NCBI GenBank assembly: GCA_019636335.1
Contig: JAHBXR010000009.1
Coordinates: 124,001 to 188,000, forward strand
DNA from: Pirellulales bacterium
GTDB taxonomy: Bacteria > Planctomycetota > Planctomycetia > Pirellulales > JAEUIK01
DNA: 64,000 nt
Direction: 5' to 3'
Part shown: positions 17,610 through 25,716 of the stretch, one piece after another
How positions within the stretch are numbered: the first letter of the stretch is position 1
How the letters are laid out: every line of letters begins with the position of its first letter
Notes under the pieces: model-generated
The model's database searches: none
Told to the model about the DNA's origin: nothing
The model's input: only the letters and a program-made list of their open reading frames with translations
Position numbers and translations under genes: made by a program

Positions 17610-20606
17610 TTACGAGCAACCCATACTGTTTCCACAGTTGTGGCAAAGATAGCAGTTGCCGTTGCGGACCGTAATGGCGCCGCAATTATCGCAGGCCGGA
17701 GCGTCGAGCTGGAAGCTGGCGAACTGCTCGCTGCGATTGGCGAACGACTCGCCCTGCTTGAGCTTGGGCGCGACGCCGGCTCGTTCGAGCAACGAGGCCG
17801 AAACCTCGGGCGTCGTGTGCGATCCGTTCAGCTTGACCGTACCGTTGGCGACCGGCGTTCCTGCCTCGACCGTCGGCCCGCCAGCCTTCTTGGCGGCGGG
17901 CTTGGTATCACCTTCCTTGTCTCCCGAGCCGTCCCCCGAGGAACTGCCCTCCTCGATCGCCGGATTGTGCGCCTCGCGGAAGCCCGGGATGAAGGTCATG
18001 CCCAGCCAGCGGAAGATGTAATCGACGATACTCTTGGCGATGCGAATATCGGGGTTCTTCGTATGACCCATCGGCTCGAAGCGGGTGTGCGAGAACTTGC
18101 TCACGTACACCTCGAGCGGCACGCCGTATTGCAGGCTCATCGAGACGGCCGTGCCGAAGCAGTCCATCAAGCCGCCGATGGTGCTCCCTTCTTTGGCCAT
18201 GGTGATGAAGAGCTCCCCCGGGCGGCCGTCGTCGTACAGGCCGACCGTGATGTACCCTTCGTGTCCCGCCACGTTGAACTTGTGCGTAATCGAGCGACGG
18301 GTATCGGCCAACCGTTCGCGACGCGGCGTGGCGGCCACCTTGTCGGCGGCCTTCGACGATTCGGTCTGCGTCGACAGGGGCTGGCTCTCCTTCGAGCCGT
18401 CGCGATAGACGGCCAGGGCCTTGAGCCCCAACTGCCAACCTTCGAGATAGGCCTGGGCAATATCGGCGGGAGTCGTCTCGCGCGGCATGTTCACCGTCTT
18501 CGAGATCGCCCCCGAGAGGAACGGCTGAGCCGCCGCCATCATTCGCACGTGGGCCTGCCAGGCGATCGAACGCTTGCCATTACGCGGCTGGAAGGCACAG
18601 TCGAACACATGGAGGTGTTCTTCCTTCAACACCGGCGCCCCTTCGATCGTGTCTTCGCGATCGATGTAGGCCAGAATGCCTTCGATCGAGGGCTGATCGT
18701 AGCCCAGCGTCTTGAGCGCCAAGGGGACCGTCTGGTTGACGATCTTCAACATGCCGCCGCCGGCAAGCTGCTTGTACTTCACCAGCGCGATTTCCGGCTC
18801 GATGCCGGTCGTGTCGCAGTCCATCAGGAAGCTGATCGTGCCGGTCGGAGCAAGCACCGTGGCCTGCGCGTTGCGGAAGCCATGGTGGCGACCTTCGGCC
18901 AGCACGTTGTCCCACAGACGGCGAGCGGCCTGACGCAGGTAGGCCGGGCAGGCCTCGTCGATCGCCTCGACCGCATCGCGGTGCATCTGCATGACGCGGA
19001 GCATCGGCTCGCGATTCTCGGCAAAACCATCGAACGGACCAACCGCGGCCGCCATCTCGGCGCTGCACAGGTTGGCCGCACCGTGCAACAGAGAAGTGAT
19101 CGCCCCGCACAAACCGCGGGCCGCGGCAGAATCGTAAGCCAGACCGCTCGACATGATGAGCGAGCCAAGATTCGAGTACCCCAACCCCAGCGGACGGAAA
19201 CGATGACTGTTCGCGGCGATGCGCTGCGTCGGGTAACTGGCGTGATCGACCAGAATCTCCTGCGCGATGAAGTACGTCCGGCAGGCGGTCTGGAAACCGG
19301 CGGCATCGAACGAGCCATCCTCCTGACGGAACTTCATCAGGTTGATGCTCGCCAGGTTGCAGGCCGTATCGTCGAGGAACATGTACTCCGAGCACGGATT
19401 CGAGGCATTGATCCGGCCCGAGTTAGGGCACGTGTGCCAGCGGTTGATCGTCGTGTCGTACTGCACGCCCGGATCGCCGCAATACCAGGCCCCCTCGGCC
19501 ATCTTGGCCATCATGTCGCGGGCCGGGAAGCTCGCGCCGGCACGCGAGGGATCGGTCACCCAGTGGGTCGTCCAATCGCGATCCTCGACCACCGCCCGCA
19601 TGAACTCGTCGCTGACGCGCACCGACAAGTTGGCGTTCTGGAAGAGGATCGAGCTATAGGCCTCGCCGTTGAAGTTCGACTCGTAGCCCCCCTTCTCGAT
19701 GAGGCAGCGGGCCTTCTTCTCTTCCTTGGCCTTGCATTCGATGAAGCCCACGATGTCGGGGTGCCAGTCCTTGAGCGACTGCATCTTGGCCGCGCGGCGC
19801 GTCTTGCCGCCGCTCTTCACCACGGCCGCGATCTGGTCGTAAACCCGCATGAACGAAAGCGGACCCGAAGGCTTGCCCCCGCCGCTGAGCTTCTCTTCCT
19901 GCGAACGCAGCGTGGAGAGGTCCGTGCCCGTGCCGGAACCGAACTTGAACAACATGGCCTCGCTCCGGGCGAGTTCCATGATGTCTTCCATATTGTCTTG
20001 CACGCTCTGGATGAAGCAGGCCGAGCCTTGCGGATACTCGTACGGATTCTCGGGCTGCTTGACCACGGTCGTTTCCGGATCCCAATGCCAGTTGCACTGG
20101 GCGCCGCGCACGCCGTACTGGTGGTAGAGGCCCACGTTGAACCAGACCGGCGAATTGAACGCCCCGTACTGGTGCAGGCAGAGAAAGGTCAGCTCGCGAT
20201 AGAAACGCTCGCCATCTTCGGGGCTGGCGAAGTAGCCGTCGCGAATGCCCCAGTCGGCAATCGTCCGCGTCACGCGATTGATCAACTGGCGGACGCTCGA
20301 CTCGCGTTCGGGAGTGCCATTCTCGCCGTAGAAATACTTGCTGACGACGACATTCGTGGCCAACTGGCTCCAGTGGGCCGGCACCTCGCAGTTGGGCTGC
20401 TCAAACAGCACCTCGCCGTTCTCTCCCTTGATCGCCGCCACGCGACGGTCCCAGGCCACCGTTTCGAACGGGTCGCGACCATCGTCGGGGCAGAAAACCG
20501 CGCGGACCGACAATCCGCGCATCGAAGCGCGCTGCGGCACGCCATGATTGCCATTTTCGGTAGTAGCGGACATACGGGTACGTTCGATCAAAGTAGCGTC
20601 GGTCAT
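17610..20606 (-). CDS. nrdJ: Class II (adenosylcobalamin-dependent) ribonucleoside-diphosphate reductase
   Basis: This 998-residue enzyme makes deoxyribonucleotides using adenosylcobalamin, without a separate beta subunit. Diagnostic segments are NSPVWFNVG, the glycine-rich FKFGSGTGTDLSTL, NPCSEYMFLDDTACNLASIN with the catalytic Cys, and LAPTGTISFLMDCDTTGIEP. A TSCPD domain follows (about residues 750-860: GELFITMAKEGSTIGGLMDC). After a low-complexity Ser/Gly/Lys/Ala linker comes a C-terminal Cys-rich tail, CDNCG...CYLCHNCG. ATG 20606 has GGAGG at the right distance and is preferred over the frame opening at 20804, which runs through the promoter. No other ribonucleotide reductase is in the window, so this may be the main one. 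Confidence 0.96.
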   Translation of the reverse strand: MTDATLIERTRMSATTENGNHGVPQRASMRGLSVRAVFCPDDGRDPFETVAWDRRVAAIKGENGEVLFEQPNCEVPAHWSQLATNVVVSKYFYGENGTPERESSVRQLINRVTRTIADWGIRDGYFASPEDGERFYRELTFLCLHQYGAFNSPVWFNVGLYHQYGVRGAQCNWHWDPETTVVKQPENPYEYPQGSACFIQSVQDNMEDIMELARSEAMLFKFGSGTGTDLSTLRSQEEKLSGGGKPSGPLSFMRVYDQIAAVVKSGGKTRRAAKMQSLKDWHPDIVGFIECKAKEEKKARCLIEKGGYESNFNGEAYSSILFQNANLSVRVSDEFMRAVVEDRDWTTHWVTDPSRAGASFPARDMMAKMAEGAWYCGDPGVQYDTTINRWHTCPNSGRINASNPCSEYMFLDDTACNLASINLMKFRQEDGSFDAAGFQTACRTYFIAQEILVDHASYPTQRIAANSHRFRPLGLGYSNLGSLIMSSGLAYDSAAARGLCGAITSLLHGAANLCSAEMAAAVGPFDGFAENREPMLRVMQMHRDAVEAIDEACPAYLRQAARRLWDNVLAEGRHHGFRNAQATVLAPTGTISFLMDCDTTGIEPEIALVKYKQLAGGGMLKIVNQTVPLALKTLGYDQPSIEGILAYIDREDTIEGAPVLKEEHLHVFDCAFQPRNGKRSIAWQAHVRMMAAAQPFLSGAISKTVNMPRETTPADIAQAYLEGWQLGLKALAVYRDGSKESQPLSTQTESSKAADKVAATPRRERLADTRRSITHKFNVAGHEGYITVGLYDDGRPGELFITMAKEGSTIGGLMDCFGTAVSMSLQYGVPLEVYVSKFSHTRFEPMGHTKNPDIRIAKSIVDYIFRWLGMTFIPGFREAHNPAIEEGSSSGDGSGDKEGDTKPAAKKAGGPTVEAGTPVANGTVKLNGSHTTPEVSASLLERAGVAPKLKQGESFANRSEQFASFQLDAPACDNCGAITVRNGNCYLCHNCGNSMGCS

Positions 20607-20653
20607 CGTCGACCTCCGTGTCTTCCAGGCGATCAGGGGCATCCATTCCAGGT

Positions 20654-20669
20654 AGTATACATCAGTATA
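20654..20669 (-). promoter_or_regulatory. Two tandem TATACT hexamers upstream of nrdJ
   Basis: On the minus strand TATACT occurs at 20669-20664 and again at 20659-20654, in a GTATAC-ATCA-GTATAC repeat. Either could be a -10 giving a leader of about 40 nt. No convincing -35 is visible, so they might instead be an operator. Confidence 0.35.
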
Positions 20670-20767
20670 CAGCCATGTGACGATATCGGCATTCCGGCGG
20701 CTGTTTTTGACCACGCCGGGGATCGTAGAGTGATTTGACCCTAGAGATCGGCTATTTGCCTCTAACA

Positions 20768-20814
20768 CACCAATATATTGTAGTAGACGCCCTAGGTACC
20801 ACAATAGGATGGAG
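20768..20814. promoter_or_regulatory. Candidate tandem NrdR boxes of nrdJ
   Basis: CAATATATTG at 20771-20780 matches the core of the NrdR box (CwATATaTwG) at every position. A second, weaker core, CAATAGGATG at 20802-20811 (7 of 10), starts exactly 31 bp away, three helical turns, which is the pairing known for NrdR boxes. The outer bases of the consensus are poorly kept. On the nrdJ strand a TATATT hexamer lies within the strong box, so a bound repressor could cover a promoter. The pair lies 165-205 bp before the nrdJ start, and no other gene is close. Confidence 0.5.
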
Positions 20815-21118
20815 TGCGGAAGGCGAGTTTACCGCGATTCGAGTTCAAGTCAATCAAATTCAAGAAGATTCCAAGAATCGACGTAAGTCTTTAATTCACA
20901 ATACGTTCATGGAATTCATGGGCCGCCATCGTCATTGCTAGCAGATGGCGCTAGCTGACGTCAAGCGCTGCCCCTATTCAGCGCGGTTTCTCCCCCTTGT
21001 GGAAGCCGCACGAACGCCACCCCTTCATGGCTTCAAAACGGCGGCTTCACCGGAAACTCACGCTGCCAGAGAGGGCATAAATCTTTGCCCAACGCAGCAA
21101 AGTGCCCCCAGAACCGCT
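20815..21118. other. Intergenic stretch without recognised gene
   Basis: Beyond the candidate NrdR boxes I see no convincing gene. Short frames at 20735-20941 and 20945-21148 lack a ribosome site and protein-like composition. The stretch is more AT-rich than its surroundings at its left end. Confidence 0.5.
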
Positions 21119-21155
21119 GCCAGTGAGCCCCTGACCACTACGCCCTGACCCCTGC
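21119..21155. repeat. CAGT-AGCCCCTGA-CACTAC repeat (copy 1)
   Basis: CAGTGAGCCCCTGACCACTAC followed by GCCCTGACCCCTG lies directly behind the dioxygenase stop. It matches 19 of 21 positions of a segment at 47105-47124 near hisI. Both sit at the 3' end of a minus-strand gene. Confidence 0.55.
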
Positions 21156-21818
21156 TCAGGCCTCGGGCGTGTAACCCAGGACGATATCGAACTTGGCTGC
21201 CAACTCCCCCACGCGTGAGTTGGGGAGCGGCGCGAAGTCGACGACGAGCAGCTTGCGCAATTCCGGATCGCGCACCGAGCGGAAGACACCGTCGCGCTCG
21301 TTGGCCGTCTCGCCGGCGATGTAGCACTGCGTGGTGTACTTGTCGCGTCCCTTCAGCTTGACGGCGAAGTGGATGTGGGGCGTACGGCCGGGATACGCCA
21401 CCGGCTTGATCGTGCGGAAGTAATAGTCGCCGGTCGAACCGGTCAGGAACCGGCCAAAGCCCTGGAAATTGCCGTCGCGGCGGTCGTAATTACTGCTGCC
21501 GGTGTGCAGGTAGGCGCCGTTGCTGTCGCACTGCCAGATCTCGACCAGGGCGTTGCGAATCGGTTCGCCTTGCTTGTCGAGAATACGCCCACCCAAGTGC
21601 GTGATCTCGCCCACGGCGGGGGTGATACCGTCGTTGACGATGATCAAATCGTTATCGGTATCGAGCGGCAACTGCGTGGGGTAGAAGGGCCCTTCCATCT
21701 GCTTCGGCGTAGGCGTGAGCTCCTCGGCAAAGGCACCCCGCACGGTGAAAAGTGCCGCCCCAAACGCCGCGCTCGATTGCAGAAACCGACGACGTGACTG
21801 AGTGCCGATCGAGAACAT
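21156..21818 (-). CDS. Tat-exported intradiol ring-cleavage dioxygenase family protein
   Basis: This 220-residue protein belongs to the protocatechuate 3,4-dioxygenase/catechol dioxygenase family, which cleaves catechols with a non-haem Fe(III). It starts with a twin-arginine signal (QSRRRFLQSSAAFGAALF). MEGPFYPTQLP and EIWQCDSNGAYLHTG are conserved core segments. PGRTPHIHFAVK carries the two His ligands, and the two Tyr ligands are expected near SNYDRRDGNF and in YPGRTPH. ATG 21818 has GAGGAG ten bases upstream and fits the Tat signal; 21842 is less likely. The single-subunit exported form is common in Gram-negative bacteria. No catechol pathway genes are nearby, so the substrate is open. 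Confidence 0.88.
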   Translation of the reverse strand: MFSIGTQSRRRFLQSSAAFGAALFTVRGAFAEELTPTPKQMEGPFYPTQLPLDTDNDLIIVNDGITPAVGEITHLGGRILDKQGEPIRNALVEIWQCDSNGAYLHTGSSNYDRRDGNFQGFGRFLTGSTGDYYFRTIKPVAYPGRTPHIHFAVKLKGRDKYTTQCYIAGETANERDGVFRSVRDPELRKLLVVDFAPLPNSRVGELAAKFDIVLGYTPEA

Positions 21819-21941
21819 GCCTGTGCTCCTCGCCTGATGCAAACTTCCAGTTTCCCTATTTTACTCGTTCGCCAGTTGCCGGTCTGCCACACTTTTTGAC
21901 TACGGAACGCGACAGAGAATCGACCGGCCGCAAGAAGTTCT

Positions 21942-22030
21942 ATCTGCGTGTATCTGCGTCCGTCTGTGGATTAAACCCTTGCTCAGCCAACGAGTATCGA
22001 TCCGCAGATGCACGCCGATGAACGCAGATT
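21942..22030. repeat. Inverted repeat with CGCAGAT periodicity
   Basis: Two 32-bp arms (21942-21973 and 21999-22030) match at 24 of 32 positions as inverted copies, separated by 25 bp. Each arm contains ATCTGCG-type units at 9-11 bp steps, such as TATCTGCGTGTATCTGCGTC. It lies in the roughly 590-bp gap between the dioxygenase and murE. The rest of that gap has no gene I can support. Confidence 0.6.
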
Positions 22031-22140
22031 GTGTCGAGCAATTCAGCCCTTCACGTGCGCCATCCTTCGCAGCGTCGGGCGACTTTGCTGCTTGCCATTT
22101 CCGCGCGCAAGGCATTGCTGGCACACGCCTTAAATCCGCC

Positions 22141-22168
22141 TTGACACCGCTCGTGAAATCGCGACAAT
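22141..22168 (+). promoter_or_regulatory. Candidate promoter of the mur cluster
   Basis: A perfect -35 TTGACA (22141-22146) is followed after 16 bp by GACAAT (22163-22168, 4 of 6 to TATAAT). It would give a leader of about 235 nt before murE. It is the best sigma-70-type match upstream of the cluster. Confidence 0.45.
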
Positions 22169-22411
22169 CCCGGCCCTCATGCGACTACGTTCGCGAGAGC
22201 AAGTGCATGCGTTGCCGCACGTCGTATCCCAGCGACGCGCGAGTAGGCACTTCACCTGGACCGCTCGTTGCGGGCTTGCCAGAGGAGTGATCGTCGCGGC
22301 CGACATGGCAGTCGAGCCTGACGAGCACAAAGGCGGCCTTCGTCTCGGCTCATCTCGCTAGCACAGACATTTCCAAAAGCGTGCATCCGCAAGGCAAGGA
22401 GGCCTTCGGCG

Positions 22412-23905
22412 ATGCTTGAGCGCACCGACGCAGTACGCCTGCGCGATCTTCTACCGCGCGCCACCTTCCAGGGCGCCCAGGATATCGTCGTGCGCGGTTG
22501 CACCGCCGATTCACGCTGCTGCCGCCCGGGCGATCTGTTCGCCGCCCTGGCGGGTACTCGCACCGATGGCCACCGCTTCGTGGCCGAGGCCGAACGACGT
22601 GGCGCCACCGCCATCCTGGCCGAGCGCCCCCTGCCCGACTGCTCGCTACCGGTCTGTCTCGTCGACGATTCACGCGAGGCCTTCGGACGGATCTGCCAGG
22701 CGCTGGTCGGCGATCCCAGTTCGCGAATGCGGGTCATCGGCATCACCGGCACGAACGGCAAGACGACCACCAGCCTGTTGACGGCCAGCATCCTGGCGGC
22801 GGCCGGCTACCAGACGGGCATCATCGGCACGCTCGGTTCCTTCGACGGATTCGATTGGGAACCTACCACGCACACTACGCCCACCGCGCCGCAACTGGCG
22901 GCGCGGCTGGCTCATCTCGAGTCGACCGGCTGCACCCACGCGGTGATCGAGGTATCGAGCCACGCGCTCGATCAGCGCCGCTTGGCCGGCGTGCTGCTCG
23001 ACGCCGTCGCGGTGACGAACGTGCGGCACGATCATCTCGACTATCACGAAACACTCGACGCCTACCGAGCCGCCAAGACACGCATCTTCGACCACATGCG
23101 CGGCGAGGGGGTGGCCATCTTCAATGCCGACGATCCGGTCACCGCCGAGATGCTGGCCGTCTTTCATGGACCGGCGCTCTCGGTCGCGATGCACGGCTGC
23201 GGCGAGTGGACCGCCCTGCCGCTCGAAGAGTTCTCGAGCGAGCAGACCTTCCTGCTCAGCAGCGACGACACCTCGGTGCCGGTGCGGACGCACCTCATCG
23301 GACAACACAACATCTACAACTGCCTGGTCGCCGCGGCGATCGCCGGTTGCTACGGCATCGAGCTACCGACGATCGTGCGTGGACTCGAGGCGGTGACCAG
23401 CGTGCCCGGCCGCTTGGAACGCATCGAATGCGGCCAACCGTTCGGCGTGTATGTCGACTATGCCCATACGCCCGATGCGCTCGCCGGCAGTCTCGAGACG
23501 TTGCGTCGCGTGGCGCGTGGCCGCGTGATCTGCGTGTTTGGCGCCGGTGGCGATCGAGACCGCGAGAAGCGTCCCCTGATGGGGCGGGCCGCGGAGTTGG
23601 GCGCCGACCTGGTGTTCCTGACCAGCGACAACCCGCGCTCGGAGAAGCCGGGCGACATTGCCAGCGAGATTTTGACCGGCTTTCGACGGCCCTTCGATGC
23701 TCAGGTCGAGCTCGATCGTGCCACCGCCATCGCCACGGCGCTTCATACGGCGCGCGAAGGCGATTGCGTCCTGATTGCCGGCAAGGGACATGAGACGGGA
23801 CAGGAGATCGGTGGCAGGACGCTGCCGATCGACGATCGAGAGTTTGCTCGCGCCTGGCTGTACCAGCACTGGACCCCGCAATTCCAGCAGCGTGCCGCGG
23901 CCTAG
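22412..23905 (+). CDS. murE: UDP-MurNAc-tripeptide synthetase (meso-DAP-adding type)
   Basis: This cytoplasmic Mur ligase adds the third amino acid to UDP-MurNAc-L-Ala-D-Glu using ATP. The 497 residues fit the family. The ATP loop GITGTNGKTTT is near residues 109-119. HTTPTAPQLAARL and NVRHDHLDYHETLDAYRAAK (carbamate Lys region) are typical MurE. DNPRSEKP in the C-terminal domain is the signature of meso-diaminopimelate selection, so this planctomycete is expected to make DAP-type peptidoglycan. It is first of four mur genes in one direction, followed 45 bp later by murF. Confidence 0.96.
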   Translation: MLERTDAVRLRDLLPRATFQGAQDIVVRGCTADSRCCRPGDLFAALAGTRTDGHRFVAEAERRGATAILAERPLPDCSLPVCLVDDSREAFGRICQALVGDPSSRMRVIGITGTNGKTTTSLLTASILAAAGYQTGIIGTLGSFDGFDWEPTTHTTPTAPQLAARLAHLESTGCTHAVIEVSSHALDQRRLAGVLLDAVAVTNVRHDHLDYHETLDAYRAAKTRIFDHMRGEGVAIFNADDPVTAEMLAVFHGPALSVAMHGCGEWTALPLEEFSSEQTFLLSSDDTSVPVRTHLIGQHNIYNCLVAAAIAGCYGIELPTIVRGLEAVTSVPGRLERIECGQPFGVYVDYAHTPDALAGSLETLRRVARGRVICVFGAGGDRDREKRPLMGRAAELGADLVFLTSDNPRSEKPGDIASEILTGFRRPFDAQVELDRATAIATALHTAREGDCVLIAGKGHETGQEIGGRTLPIDDREFARAWLYQHWTPQFQQRAAA

Positions 23906-23950
23906 GACGCACCACGACCCCGACGTAGATCGAACGCAAGGATGCGAACG

Positions 23951-25360
23951 ATGGACATGATCACGCTACAGACACTCGGCGAACTCGTCGGCGGCGTCCG
24001 GCGCCAGCGCGACGACGCGGCGCCGGCGTCGCCCGATGCACCGCTCGAACGCCTGGTGACCGACAGCTCGCAAATCGACAAAGGTGACATCTACTGGGCT
24101 TTGGGCGATCGCCCCTCCAGCGATCCGGCCCGCGCCTGGGAAGCCTATGCCCGCGGCGCGGTGGGTGTCGTGGCGGCCACCGGGGCGACCGATCCCTGCG
24201 GCGATGGTTGGCTGCTCGAGGTCGAGGAGCCACGCCGGGCACTGGTCGAGTTCGCCCGCTGGCAGCGGAGCGGCTTTACCGGCACTGTCGTGGCGGTGGC
24301 GGGAAGCGTCGGCAAGACGACCACTCGTGACATGATCGACTGCGTGCTCTCGCACCGGCAGCGCGGCCTTGTCGGCGCGGCCGACGCCGCCGATCCCACG
24401 TCGCTCGCGCTCGATCTGCTCGCGCTCGACGAGCGTCACGAACATGCGGTGTTTGAACTCAGCGCGGACGAAGGGGGCCACGTCGGCGGGCTTGCCACGT
24501 TGTGCGCCCCGCACATCGGCGTGATTACCTCGCTCGATTATCTCGAAGCCACCGAAACGAACGGCGGTCGCCAGGCCCTCGAAGCACAGGTCGAACTGCT
24601 GGCGCGCTTGTCGCCCGACGGACTGGCCGTGCTCAATGGCGACGATCCCGGTCTGCGGCGGCTTGCCGCGCGGTCGCGAGCCAAGATCCTGTGGGTCGGG
24701 CGCCGGGCCGATGGCGATCTCGTGGCGACGCGTGTCCGCGCGCGGCGCGGCATGCTCTCGTTCGAGGTCGAAGGTTGCGAGATTTCGATTCCCGTCTGGG
24801 GGCGCCATCACCTGACGGCCGCCCTGCTGGCGATCGGCGTTGGCCGGGCCATGGGCCTGGCCATGAACGAGATTGCCTCGGCCCTGGCCGAATTCGATCC
24901 ACCGCCGATGCGTTGCCAGATGCTCGATCGAGCCGGCGTGCGCATCGTGAGCGATGCCTACAACGACAACCCCGTCGCCATGCAGGCGGCACTCGAGTTG
25001 CTGCGCGATTGCGATGCCCGCGGACGCCGATTTGTCGTCTGCGGCGATTTGCCCGAGTTGGGCGACAACTCGCCGAAGCAACATCGCCGCCTGGGGGACC
25101 AGGTCGTGACGCTGTGCGGCGCGGATGTGCTGGTGGCCTGTGGCCCGCACGCCGCCGAGATCGTGAGCGGAGCGCGTGAGGCGGGCATGCCGTCGACTCG
25201 CACCCTCGAGTTCCACGCCGCCGAGGATGCGCTGCCCACGCTGAACGCGAGTCTGCGGCCCGGCGACGTGCTGCTCTGGAAGGGCTCGCGTCGCGAGGCA
25301 CTAGACCAACTGATCGCGGGATTGGCCCCGGCGCGCAACACGTGGCGACTGGTCGCGTGA
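23951..25360 (+). CDS. murF: UDP-MurNAc-tripeptide:D-Ala-D-Ala ligase
   Basis: This Mur ligase adds D-Ala-D-Ala to the tripeptide precursor. Of several ATGs (23942, 23951, 23957), 23951 sits 8 nt after AAGGA and gives 469 residues. The N-terminal substrate domain spans about residues 1-100. The ATP loop AVAGSVGKTTTRDM is at about 115-128, where most MurF have a TGSxGKTT loop. The region after the catalytic Glu (FELSADEGGHVGGLATL) is followed by ITSLDYLEATETNGG, where I would expect NIG-x-AHLE-x-FGS, so the usual His appears to be Tyr. The C-terminal DAYNDNP and GDLPELG motifs are normal. Position makes the assignment safe, but the active site is atypical. Confidence 0.92.
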   Translation: MDMITLQTLGELVGGVRRQRDDAAPASPDAPLERLVTDSSQIDKGDIYWALGDRPSSDPARAWEAYARGAVGVVAATGATDPCGDGWLLEVEEPRRALVEFARWQRSGFTGTVVAVAGSVGKTTTRDMIDCVLSHRQRGLVGAADAADPTSLALDLLALDERHEHAVFELSADEGGHVGGLATLCAPHIGVITSLDYLEATETNGGRQALEAQVELLARLSPDGLAVLNGDDPGLRRLAARSRAKILWVGRRADGDLVATRVRARRGMLSFEVEGCEISIPVWGRHHLTAALLAIGVGRAMGLAMNEIASALAEFDPPPMRCQMLDRAGVRIVSDAYNDNPVAMQAALELLRDCDARGRRFVVCGDLPELGDNSPKQHRRLGDQVVTLCGADVLVACGPHAAEIVSGAREAGMPSTRTLEFHAAEDALPTLNASLRPGDVLLWKGSRREALDQLIAGLAPARNTWRLVA

Positions 25361-25424
25361 GCGCACGGAGAACCCTTCCGAGACGGCACACTGGAAATAA
25401 CGCACCCACAACGAAACATTGGAG

Positions 25425-25555
25425 AGCTCCATCGACGGTGCCGCATTTGCGGGAATACGGCACCACCCACCCTCCTGGGTCGAGGCACAAAACTTGTCGA
25501 CACCAGCGGCTTCTGGGTCAGCCGCGTTGGCAAGCGCTTCTCGATGGAGCTTTTT
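25425..25555 (+). ncRNA. Candidate structured RNA / attenuator between murF and mraY
   Basis: An 11-bp perfect closing stem, AGCTCCATCGA (25425-25435) with TCGATGGAGCT (25541-25551), encloses four local hairpins. They are GGTGCCG/CGGCACC (25437-25464), ACCCA/TGGGT (25465-25480), ACAA/TTGT (25487-25497) and GCGGC/GCCGC extended by CCA/TGG (25503-25530). A run of T (25551-25555) follows the closing stem at once. This is a multibranch fold ending like a terminator, inside the 356-bp gap that splits the mur cluster. It could be an attenuator, a riboswitch-like element or the 3' end of the murEF transcript. I match it to no known RNA family. Confidence 0.5.
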
Positions 25556-25560
25556 ACTGA

Positions 25561-25593
25561 GCACCGCGCGTGGCGCAATGCCACGCGCGGTGC
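25561..25593. repeat. Perfect 14-bp hairpin before mraY
   Basis: GCACCGCGCGTGGC and GCCACGCGCGGTGC pair perfectly around a GCAAT loop. It starts 5 bp after the T-run of the preceding structured element. No T-run follows, so it is not a standard terminator. It may insulate mraY or be part of a two-state switch. Confidence 0.7.
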
Positions 25594-25716
25594 CTCAGGG
25601 AACACGAAGGCTCGCCCGCTCGGCAACGAGCGCATGAGCCGGGAATACGAAAGCGCACGAACGACGCGTCCCCCCGCGACGCGCCGCGCTTCGCTGAAGA
25701 AAGAGACAGACCCAGC

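Noticed and set aside
17580..20738. A 1052-codon open frame on the + strand
   Set aside because: It is antisense to nrdJ, which shows all class II reductase motifs.
20607..20760. A cobalamin riboswitch before the B12-dependent reductase
   Set aside because: I looked for a B12-box-like segment and a large multibranch fold upstream of nrdJ and saw neither.
17610..20804. The longest nrdJ frame, starting at 20804
   Set aside because: The extra 66 residues cross the candidate NrdR boxes and two TATACT elements; ATG 20606 has a proper GGAGG site.
20735..21148. Two short + strand frames (68 and 67 codons)
   Set aside because: No ribosome site, unlikely composition, and the first overlaps the nrdJ control region.
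25436..25500. A T-box riboswitch in the murF-mraY gap
   Set aside because: There is no UGGNACCGCG-like T-box sequence and the downstream gene is not an amino-acid gene.
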